From Collodictyon triciliatum (lineage: Eukaryota; CRuMs), in NCBI GenBank assembly GCA_043381765.1, contig JBHJMP010000857.1, positions 1-23,914 on the forward strand: DNA of 23,914 nucleotides. Direction: 5' to 3'. Positions 15,011 through 23,538 of this stretch are shown in pieces. Positions within the stretch are counted from its first letter, which is position 1. Each line of letters opens with the position of its first letter. The translations under genes and the position numbers were made by a program. Under the pieces are notes generated by a model, which searched no databases, was not told where the DNA came from, and worked only from the letters and a program-made list of their open reading frames with translations.

Positions 15011-15168
15011 TTTGTGTGTCAGTGTCTCGTCTTGGCCTTTCTGACTTCCTTGTCGGCGTCATTGATTTACAATCCATTCTTTTGACCATATATGCATAAA
15101 GAATTAAATCGTTTGATATATATCATAGTCCATAAATATATGTCAAAGCGCATCTAGTCTATAAATAG

Positions 15169-15730
15169 AAGAATCCCAATCACTGGTCCAAATTTGTTCA
15201 ACTCCACCATCTCTTCAATGAATTCATCCGAAAACAAAATTTATATTGTACATATTTTTATTCTCTAAAGGACACATTCATAGAAAATAGAGCGAAAATT
15301 CTAGGACTTGATTCCCCGTTTTTCTCCGAATTCCACATTAAAAAAAATCTCTTCTATTGCCCATATCCACTAGGGCAGAACCTCCCCCTCAGTAACCCGA
15401 CCAAGACCACGGGAGTCGCTAGTGGCTTGGAAGTTGAGGGGTATGCAATTTTTTGTAATAAATATATATAAATTTAATTATATTAATATACAAGATGATT
15501 TTTATTGCATAATATGATAAATTAATACATAATGTTGTAATTTCCAGGTTAGAATTATGCCATTTGCAGCTACACTTTTAAGGAATCATCGCTGTATTTT
15601 CCACAAGCCGTTCTCAAGGACTGGACAAAATTGGACTTTTGTTTTCCATGCAACAATGGTCGCAAGGTTTTATTTTTATCGGTTTGGTTTCTTCACTTTT
15701 GGGGCTCAAGGTGCCTGTGGGAGCCAATGA
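15169..15730 (+). CDS. Candidate 3' exons of an unrecognised spliced gene
   Basis: A stop-free stretch 15169-15440 (90 codons, entered after an AG at 15167-15168) ends at a strong donor GTATGC. An AT-rich intron follows to TTTCCAG at 15547, or to a second AG at 15552. With the second acceptor the phases agree (2/1) and the frame continues 59 codons to a TGA at 15728-15730; with the first it stops after a dozen codons. The predicted piece (about 148 residues, e.g. NPNHWSKFVQLHHLFNEFIR, later MPFAATLLRNHRCIFHKPF) is rich in Phe/Tyr/Asn and matches nothing I know. No start exon was found. The two open stretches could be chance in AT-rich DNA, and the GC-rich end of the first exon could instead be structured RNA (see findings). 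Confidence 0.3.
15441..15552 (+). other. Probable intron with tandem acceptors
   Basis: GTATGC donor, very AT-rich body, and two acceptors five bases apart (TTTCCAG at 15547, GTTAG at 15552). It is the clearest plus-strand intron in the region between the His-rich and Roco genes. It could also belong to the 5' UTR of the Roco gene. Confidence 0.5.
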
Positions 15731-15879
15731 TCTGTGAGGTTTACAGCTTCTAGGGAGTGCAGCGATCGTGTTTGCTAGAGATGAGCACACAAAAGGCCTT
15801 CCTTTCCATCTCCTTCGCCCTGCCTTTTCTAACTTTGCATTTCACTCAATGCTCCAAGTTACACAGCATTTATCGTCCC

Positions 15880-16027
15880 AAAAAAACAAAAACAGAAAAA
15901 CAAAAACAGAAAAAAAAAACAAAAAACAAAAACAGAAAAAAAAACAAAAACAGAAAAAAAACAAAAACAGAAAAAAACAGAAAAAAACAAAAAAAACAAA
16001 AACAAAAAACAAGCAAAAAACAAAACA
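15880..16027. repeat. A-rich (CAAAAACAGAAAAA)n repeat
   Basis: Imperfect A-rich units with C and G interruptions, upstream of the Roco gene. Frames through it give Lys/Asn/Gln or, on the other strand, Phe/Cys low complexity and are not genes. Confidence 0.85.
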
Positions 16028-16191
16028 AACACGTGTGAAGCACTTACAGACATCACTGGCGATGATCATAAAAGAAACCCGCTCGTTTCTCTCTCTCCCT
16101 CTGTCTTTTTCTGATTGCGCCTCCACCTAACTGAGCCCTTTCCCTTTCCCTTTCCCCCTTCGCCTTCCCTCCTTCCGCCCTCGCCTGGACG

Positions 16192-19100
16192 GTGCGGAAC
16201 GCAGGGTCTCTGTGGGCGGCCGATTGTGGCCTTGGTCTGAGAACGGCGTGTCGTTTCGCGGAGGTGGAGAGGCGGAGAGAAGCGGAGGCGCGGGAGGAGG
16301 AGCTGGTTGTTCTCGGGGAGCTGCTGCAGCGGCCGGCGGAGAGCGTGGAGCGGGAGCAGATTGTGTGGCTGCAGGGGCGGGGGCTGACGGGGCTGCCGGC
16401 GGGGCTGTGGCGGCTGACGCGGCTGTGCGTGCTGGACGTGCACGAGAACCGGGTGCGGGAGGTGGACGGGGGGCTGGTGGCGCGGCTGTGGCGGGTGCGG
16501 ACGCTGGATCTGAGCAACAACGCGGTGCGCGCGCTGCCGGACGCGGTCTCCCGACTGACGCTGCTGGAGTCGCTGCACCTTGCGCACAACGCGCTGGAGG
16601 CGCTGCCGGGGTCCCTTGCCGCGTGCCACGCCCTCACCCGCCTGGTCCTCACAAACAACCGCCTGACCGCCCTGCCCGCCGCCCTCTGGACGCTGCCGCG
16701 CCTGGTGCGCTGTGCCCTCGACCACAACCGCCTGTCCGCCCTGCCCGCCTTTGCCCCCGGCGCCGCCCTCGCGGAGGTGCAGCTGCGCCACAACGCCCTC
16801 GCCGCCCTGCCCGCCTCCCTCGCCCTCCTCACCGCCCTGCGCCTCCTCGACGCCTCCCACAACGCCCTCACCGCCCTCCCCGCCGCCCTCGCCCTGCTGC
16901 TGCTGCTGCGCCGGCCCCGCCCCGCCCTGCTGCGCCTGGACGCCTCCCACAACGCCCTGACCGCCCTCGCCGATGCGGAGGAGGGTGATGGCGGTGATGG
17001 TGATGGTGGTGGTGATGATGATGATAGTGATGATGACGATGACGATGAGGAGGACGATGACGATGACGATGACGATGACGGTGACGGCGACGACGTCCGC
17101 AGCTACAGCCGCAATCGCAGGCAGCCGCAGCGCGAGGTGCTGCTGAGCCACAACCGCATCTGCAGCGTGGAGGGCGTGTGGGCACGGGCGCTGCTCTGCG
17201 GGCGCGGCTGCACGCGGGTCGGGCTGGACAACAACCTGCTGACGGGGCTGCCTGGCACAGCCACAACCACAACCACCGCCACAAGGCGCGTGCGGGGAAC
17301 AGTGTGGCTGGACGTGGAGGGCAACGCGCTGACCGGGCTCGGGGCAGGCGGATGGGGATGGGGGCGGGTGACGCGGCTGTGGGCGGGGCGCAACGCGGTG
17401 GGCGGGGTGGAGGCGCGGGCGGTGGGGCTGCTCGGGCAGGGTGCGGGGCTGCGTGTGCTGGACGTGCGGGGCAACGGGCTGAGTGCGCTGCCCGGGGCGG
17501 TGTCGCTGCTGACGCGGCTGCGTGTGCTGGACGCGTCGCACAACGCGCTGGGTGCGCTGCCCCCCGAGATGGGCGCGTGCACGGGGCTGGCGGACCTTGT
17601 CGTGCACACCAACGCGCTGAGCGCCCTGCCGGCGGACGCGGTGTCGCGGCTGACGCGGCTGCAGCGGCTGGACGTGTCGCACAACGCGCTGAGCGCCCTG
17701 CCGCCGCGCATGGACCGCCTGACGCGCCTGCGCCTCGTGCGCGCCGACGGCAACCCCCGCCTCCCCGCCCACGCCCTGCTGGCCCTCCACGCCTTCGACT
17801 TTGCCGCCGCCTCGCTCGCCCTCCCGCGCCGCGGCCTGACCGCCCTGCCCGACGCCTGGGCCCCCGTCTTCAGCCCCCTGCGCCTGGACCTCGCCGCAAA
17901 CGCCCTCGCCGCCCTGCCCGACTCCCTCGCCCGCATGTCGCGCCTCCGCTCCCTGCTGCTCGCCGCAAACGCCCTCGCCGCCCTGCCTGACTCCCTCGCC
18001 CTCCTCACCGCCCTGCGCCTCCTCGACGCCTCCCGCAACGCCCTCACCGCCCTCCCCGCCGCCCTCGCCCGCAACACCCTCACCGCCCTCACCGCCCTGC
18101 GCCTCGCCCACAACCGCCTCACCGCCCTGCCCTACACCCTCGCTGCCCTGCCCCGCTTGGCCCGCCTCGACGCCCGCGCGAACCCTTTGTGCCTGCCCCC
18201 TGCCGCCGTCGCAGACGCAGACGCAGACGCAGACACAGACGCAGACACAGACGCAGATGTAGATGTAGATGTAGATGTAGATGAAGATGAAGACGGAGAT
18301 GTAGATGAAGATGGAGATACAGACGCAAACAGCCCTCGCCCTCGCCCTCGCCCTCGCCCTCGCGCAAGGCCAAGCGCCCTCCTCGACTTCATGCGCGACG
18401 CCCTTCACGCGCAGGACATCTGCCTCACCGGCCGGCTGCTGCTGCTCGGCGACCAGGCCACCGGCAAGTCCTCCCTCGCCCGCACACTCGTCCACGGCCC
18501 CCGCACCTCCGGCCCTGCCGCTCCCTCCATCGCCACCCGCGGCACGCACGTCCTGCCCCACCCGCTCGAGCTTCTCGTCCACGAGCGCCGTGTCTCTCTC
18601 GCCCTCTGGGACTTTGGCGGCCAGCGCGACTTCCACGTCACGCACCCTTTCTTCCTCTCTGCACACTCCCTCATTCTCTTCACCTGGGACCCTGTCCGCG
18701 GACCCCGTCCCAGCCACGTTCACGAGTCCATCGGCCTCATCGCCTCCGTCCTCCCCGGTGCAAGAATCCTCGTCGTCGGCACAAAAGCAGACCACCCGAC
18801 CCTCGCCGCTCACCCCCATCGCCTCGCGAGGGTTGCGCAGCTTCGCCGTTTGCTCGATCCTTTCAGGGACCGCGTCGCAATCGATGACTACATCCTCGTC
18901 AGTAATTACACAGGCGAAAACATCGACATCCTCAAGCTCGCCATCGCGCGCTCCCTCTCCAAAATGAACTCCATCGCAATCCCCATCCCAAGGTCCTACT
19001 TTAGGGTCCTAGAGTTTACTCAGTCCGTCGCAAAGACACGAACCCCGCCAATTGCTTCCTTTGAAGAAATCGACTCCCTCTTGAAATCAGTCTCCACAAT

Positions 19101-21370
19101 ATCTAACCCAACCTCTGTTCTCCAATTCCTCCACGGCCTAGGCTTCGTTGTTTGGCATCCTCACGGTGAACTCATCCACTCGGTCATTTGTCACCCAAGC
19201 TTCCTCAACCGCATCTTTCTTCAGATATTCCACTCCTTGAGAGGCACATTCGATTTAGGTGCTTACTTGCACTCCTTTTTGTTCCCTAAATTCAACACAG
19301 AGTTCCCAGGTATGGCCAATCTCTGCATAGAAATATTTAGAAAGTTCAACTTGTCTTTTTCCATCGACCAAAGAATCGAAATATTCCCCGCTTTAATCCC
19401 CCCGGGATTCCCACCAAATCACCTATGGCCTTTACACACCCCTCCAGACACCCAGTCATCATCAACTTGCATCCTGCAATACGACTTCTTTCCGAATGGA
19501 TTATTTGCCAGAATTATCTCACTCTTAAACTCTGAAAAATATCTCGATAAGGATTCAGACACGAAGACAAACCTCTTTTACTTTAGTTCCACTCATTGTG
19601 TCTTTGATTTGCCTTTTAAATCATTTGAGTCAGTCGAACCTACCGAACCTACCGAACCTACCGAACCTACCGAACCTACCGAACCTACCGAACCTACCGA
19701 ACCTACCGAACCTACCGAACCTACCGAACCTACCGAACCCACCGAACCCACCGAACCCACCGAACCCACCGAACCCACCGAACCCACCGAACCCACCGAA
19801 CCTACCGAACCCACCGAACCGAGCCAAAGCCCGTTCAGTAAACAAAGGCAGCGCCTCTTGAGACCTAATTACAAATCCGACTCTACACACACGCCAGATG
19901 CAAATCAAAAAACTCCTACTTTTAGAGTTTTCATGGAGTATCAGAAGGCTGACTCGGAAATCACCATTCAAATTCGAAGTAGAGACCCTTCCATGACGTC
20001 TTGGAACGGACTCAATCGCGTCTTTCAAATCCTTGACAAAGTATACACAGCTTTTCCAGGCATCAAGTGCAGAAAATCTCTCGTATGTCCTTCTTGCGTC
20101 GGTGAACGATATACTTATGAGGAATGTGGTAAGATTTCGCTGCTTAACATAAACCACACACAGAGGCCCCCGATATGCTCTAGAAACCATTCCACTAAAT
20201 TTCAATCATGGCAATACACAAGTCACTTTGGTCCAACTAGAATGCCTCCTGCCTCCAAAGAAATTCCTCATATGTTTGCTCTCGATTTTGAGGAAAAGGG
20301 CATCCCCAAAAAAGTTTGGAAGCTTCTCTTGCTATGTGATCGCCCAAGATTTCCGCATATCGTTCCAGCCCTGGAATACAACGTGTTCAATCCAAGAGAG
20401 TTTATCAAGGCTAACGGGCCTTGGATAATGCGTGGGATAAAGTTTGGTTACGTCACTCAAACTATACTCCACTCAATCGCGGACCAACCCGTCAATCTCT
20501 TTCAAGACTACGGGGTAAACAGTCAAGCCTCCAGTCAAACTAGAGTACAAGCTACTGATGAACGTATGCGCTTGTTCATGCAAGTTTTCTTAAAAAACAG
20601 ATACGACTTGCACAATTATGCCCCTGCGCAAACATTCGAAACTCTCATGGTGGAATGGGAAAAGGAAAAGTCTTGGAAAAAAGTTCTACAACCATCTTAC
20701 CTGCATAATGGTCAAGTTAGATGGCTGTGTCACGATTGTGTAAAAAGGTTGCAAAATCTGGAATCCCAAAGCGTAATCTTCAATACAGGTCGTTCGGGGA
20801 AGCTCCTCAGCATGTCTGAGGTTTTTCGCATCTGGAGAGAACGGTTCTTTATGCTCGATCCTCAGCGTGGTAAACTGATTCGCTACAGAGACGCGTCAAT
20901 GCAGGAGTTTGCAGAGGAAATAGACTTGAAAGAAAAGATAAAGGCAATATTATATATATTTTAAATAAAGTCTATAAAGGATTTCACATTACTAGAAATG
21001 ACCATGATACGATTCCTTTTAACATATCTTTAATTCATCATATTACCCACCCATCATATCATATATTTAAAAAAAACACCTGCATCCTTATTCGCATTTA
21101 GGTGGGCACTTTTGAAACAGGAGATGAATTTTATGGATTTCGGATTCAAACGCCTTCAAAGGAATATTATCTGAAGGTTGATTTCAAACTTTTTTTTTGT
21201 GTGTGTATCTATGCCATAACTCCATACCCTCTGAATAATTGTTAACCCATCAAATATGTTAATATATTTCCTCCCTGGGTTCGCACAAAATCACAATCAA
21301 GGCGGACAATGCGTCTGAACGAAGCGCTTGGATGCAGTTACTGACTGAATTTGAATCAAAGGATTCTTGA
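16192..21370 (+). CDS. Roco-family GTPase: LRR - Roc - COR - PH
   Basis: Large signalling GTPase. Exons: (upstream start unresolved) 16192-20943, 21102-21176, 21302-21370; about 1631 residues from the in-frame GTG at 16192. No ATG lies in frame near the 5' end, so a first exon is missing; a CTAAC branch site (16126), C/T tract and AG at 16203-16204 suggest an acceptor there. Residues ~55-690: about 20 leucine-rich repeats (L-LD-SHNAL-ALP), split by an Asp-rich insert; then a second Asp-rich and Pro-Arg linker. Roc: P-loop GDQATGKSS (753-761), DFGGQ (807-811), TKAD (864-867). COR follows (YDFFPNGLFARII), holding 20 Glu-Pro-Thr repeats (1149-1208) in what should be a loop, then a Cys pair (LVCPSC). 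The last ~95 residues are a PH domain (WRERFFML; GFRIQTPSKEYYLK; ERSAWMQLL), which should bind phosphoinositides or proteins. No kinase domain. The first intron is GC-AG; unspliced, the frame would stop at 20964. Confidence 0.93.
16792..16894 (+). repeat. Copy A of 103-bp intragenic LRR duplication
   Basis: Matches 17968-18070 at a constant offset of 1176 bases (392 codons) with three mismatches over 103 bases. It encodes about one and a half LRR units (NALAALPASLALLTALRLLD in copy A). Confidence 0.85.
16975..17091 (+). repeat. GAT/GAC repeat coding for an Asp-rich insert in the LRR domain
   Basis: GATGGT, GATGAC and GAGGAC units encode about 40 residues of Asp/Gly/Glu between two LRR units of the Roco protein. 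In-frame microsatellite; the LRR pattern resumes after it (VLLSHNRI). Confidence 0.85.
17968..18070 (+). repeat. Copy B of 103-bp intragenic LRR duplication
   Basis: See copy A at 16792-16894. Differences are two bases turning Ala into Asp and one turning His into Arg. Confidence 0.85.
18211..18366 (+). repeat. GAC/GAT then CCTCGC repeats coding for the LRR-Roc linker
   Basis: GCAGAC, GATGTA and GAAGAT units encode an Asp-rich run of about 40 residues, followed by CCTCGC units encoding Pro-Arg dipeptides. An acidic stretch beside a basic one, just before the Roc domain, could act as a flexible charged hinge (inference). Confidence 0.85.
19636..19815 (+). repeat. 20-copy 9-bp minisatellite coding for (Glu-Pro-Thr)20 in COR
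   Basis: GAA CCY ACC repeated 20 times: 11 copies with CCT, then 7 with CCC, then one CCT and one CCC. It is in frame and interrupts the COR-B part of the Roco protein between the strand ending HCVFDLPF and the strand FRVFMEYQ. Confidence 0.95.
20944..21101 (+). other. GC-AG intron inside the PH domain
   Basis: Donor AAG|GCAATA at 20944-20945, acceptor CGCATTTAG at 21100-21101, 158 bases, phase 0. Removing it joins EEIDLKEKIK to VGTFETGDEFYGFRIQ, as expected in the middle of a PH domain. No GT donor fits in the same place. The in-frame stop at 20962-20964 lies inside it. Confidence 0.8.
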
Positions 21371-21607
21371 CTTTTTTTTTCTTCTTCCGACTTCTACATT
21401 CCCTATCACAACAATGACTCATCATATTACGAATTTTTTTTTTTGGTTTGCTAGCCTCAACACCCATAGAAGTTGATTAGATAAACAATTGATTACAAGG
21501 CATCTTTGTGCCCGATGAACAAGAAAACCTTACTCTTTTTTTCCCGGCATATATAAAACAATTCACCTTATCTAAGCATTAAAACGGAGATGTTGCCTAA
21601 TTTATGA

Positions 21608-21689
<82 letters not shown>

Positions 21690-21990
21690 CGTCTTTGAAA
21701 TGAGAAGCAGTATATCCAGAATCGAGAAAAGCTTAAAAGATTGCGTGACAAGACGTTTTAATCTCGTGATGTGCGCTTAGTTCATTCAAAAATCCTCGGG
21801 AAGTATGAACCATTAACAAGTACCAAATATAATGTTTTGTCATACAGGAAGGAGGAAAAAAAAAAGTCTCGAAAACCAGAGGCGAGAGGAGGTGGGACGG
21901 AATGAAAGTATGACGAGTTTGGAAGTACAAGATGGACGAGAAGCTTTCACAGAATCCACAGATGCACCCAGTAGCAGACTTCTGAAACAG
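21371..21990. other. Convergent 3' flank of Roco gene and of the minus-strand gene
   Basis: AT-rich region holding the Roco 3' UTR, T-runs, and a 75-base poly-A tract. No canonical AATAAA is evident close to the Roco stop. I see no gene on either strand here. Confidence 0.5.
21614..21688. repeat. 75-base pure poly-A tract
   Basis: Uninterrupted A75 about 245 bases after the Roco stop codon. No retroelement coding sequence or target-site duplication is evident beside it. Confidence 0.95.
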
Positions 21991-22771
21991 TCACGAATAC
22001 TCCAACCCAACCAGGATTCTCCCCGCTTCCTCTCGCGTTCGTGGAGTTGAGCGTAAAGGAATGCAACGAAGGCCGCGCCGCAAATAATCAAACATCATAA
22101 CGGACTAATGGAGACAATCTGGTTAATGCAAAATGAGCAAATGGCTTCATCGGAATGCTTGTTTTAATCTCATGAGATTGATTCACGACTTCTCACCTGC
22201 CCAATCCGCGACCACTGCGGAGATATATGCACATTTCCCTTTTGCATCGGGATGGTTTCGCCACTCTTTGGGTCCCATAGCCTGGCTATAATGCGGCTGA
22301 ATTTTTCCTAGACGCGTAAATAGAGCTTGTCAACCAAAAAATAAAATAAAATAAAAAATAAATATGAAATATTTTCTTAAATAAGAGAGCAAGCTAAAAT
22401 CAAAATAATGGGCGCTGTACATTAATGTTAAAGCTTTGGATCGTCTCGAGAAAGAATTGGTCCCAGTAAAACAGAGCACCGTGAGCTATAGCTACATGAG
22501 AAAAAAGAAAAAAAGAAAAAAAGAAAAAAAGAAAAAAAGAAAAAAAGAAAAAAAGAAAAAAAGAAAAAAAGAAAAAAAGAAGGAAAAATTGAGAGAATAT
22601 ACCAAAGTATGCTCTATACACTAAAGTTTTCCATCATGTGTCATTTCTAAAAATGAACCGTTACCAGATCCACTCAGGTACGAAAAAGACTGCTCCCCTA
22701 TCATAACACATAACTCACATACAGGTGGGTATGCACAGCCTGTTACTTTGGCACCTTGATAAAAAGTAAGA

Positions 22772-22806
<35 letters not shown>

Positions 22807-23538
22807 AAAAATAAATAAATAAAATAAATTGATTTCTCACTTATTGTTCAATATATTAATGAGAGTATATTTTTCAAAAGAGAACAACACCCACCTACAA
22901 TCCAAACAGAGAATCGCGTCAATGATGTTTTGTCAACCTTCGGGGCACTAGTGGGTAATCTCTTCATCCAAACTCTGTTATTTGAATATGGTTGGGTTAA
23001 TATGTAATATTCTGACATAACATTTTCCATGGTTCCTGATGTAAGTTAAAAAAAGTCTGTTAAAATAGAAGCATAATAACAAAATCAGTGTACCCTTCAG
23101 GTGATATTCTTAATGTGGTATGTCGAGTGGTCTCGTTTGTATCATTTTTCTGAAATTCAATTTCAATAGGGTTAATGTCACATAAATGGATTAAAAGGAT
23201 AATACGGACACATTATTGTAATGAGATACCCAAGAATATGCCTTTTAAAGATGAAATAGCCATCCATGTATAAGTTAATTGTTTTTTTTCTCCTTCTTCC
23301 ATTTTGGTTTGAATTGTCTAGTCTTTTATTATATGAACAAGTTATATGATATCATAAAAATATATGAATTCAGAGCGCTCACAATATCTTCACTCTTGGG
23401 GCTAGTTGTCACATTTGTCACACCAACACCTGCACCCGTGTCTTCTTCGTCAAAATCTTTCAATTGAATTTCATCCGATTTGATGATTGTAGCTTCTTGT
23501 TTTCTGTGGGATAGTAGGGGTTTCTTAACAAGTTCCAT
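21991..23538 (-). CDS. Tentative multi-exon protein of unknown function (~245 aa)
   Basis: Proposed exons (minus): 23383-23538 (start MELVKKPLLSHRKQE), 23094-23149, 22895-23035, 22665-22754, 22421-22491, 22197-22307, and tentatively 21991-22104 with the stop. Introns are GT-AG; phases agree except exon 2 to 3, which is one base off (GAAGG/GAACC). The first exon has a KKPLL dileucine-type motif and an acidic run. Later pieces look coding: LTRFSVWIV, a Cys-rich GCAYPPVCELC, HGALFYWDQFFLETIQSF, and RIIARLWDPKSGETIPM ending WSRIGQ. That last segment has a faint likeness to the start of ELMO domains (LW then W--IGF), but the diagnostic FQ--DP--DFRG is not found. I do not recognise the family. The alternative 33-base intron 22690-22722 is possible, but reading through is simpler. 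Convergent with the Roco gene. Confidence 0.5.
22500..22580. repeat. (GAAAAAAA)n octamer repeat inside an intron
   Basis: About ten copies of an 8-base A7G unit, within the proposed intron 22492-22664; in the gene sense it is the T-rich tract before the acceptor CATGTAG. Confidence 0.9.
22770..22828. repeat. (AAAT)n tetranucleotide repeat inside an intron
   Basis: About 14 AAAT units within the proposed intron 22755-22894 of the minus-strand gene. Confidence 0.9.

Larger units (their letters stand above)
13660..15168. other. Long intergenic region with microsatellites
   Basis: 5' flank of the His-rich gene and unassigned DNA. Contents: poly-T tracts interrupted by G at 14319-14386, a TTTGTG-type repeat at about 14876-15010, and short open frames lacking coding character. 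A minus frame at 14082-14780 runs through the poly-T tract as poly-Lys and is not credible. Nothing here supports a tRNA or rRNA. Confidence 0.5.

Noticed and set aside
15367-15441. tRNA or known self-cleaving ribozyme
   Set aside because: No tRNA T-arm or acceptor stem; the spacing between helices is too short for the P4/J4-2 elements of delta-like ribozymes.
15557-15730. Independent 57-codon small gene starting at the ATG at 15557
   Set aside because: Possible, but the same frame is reached in phase from the upstream exon through the acceptor at 15552, so a spliced origin explains it better.
16066-18819. 917-codon antisense open frame opposite the Roco LRR region, plus several other long frames in the same block
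   Set aside because: GC-rich, repetitive DNA rarely contains stops; the frame is a mirror of the LRR codons, shows only repeats of Gly/Glu/Arg/Gln and has no domain. The sense strand has clear LRR, Roc and COR motifs.
19636-19815. CRISPR-like array of 9-bp repeats
   Set aside because: No spacers, unit far too short, and in frame with a eukaryotic protein; it is a coding minisatellite.
21832-22091. Open frames on both strands, including a minus frame with a hydrophobic start
   Set aside because: No acceptor in the right phase and no ATG context; a different minus frame (21991-22104) joins the preceding exon better.
22690-22722. 33-base ultra-short intron GTATGT...GAGCAG
   Set aside because: It is stop-free and a multiple of three, and read-through gives protein-like sequence (VCELCVMIGEQ), so a single exon 22665-22754 is simpler.
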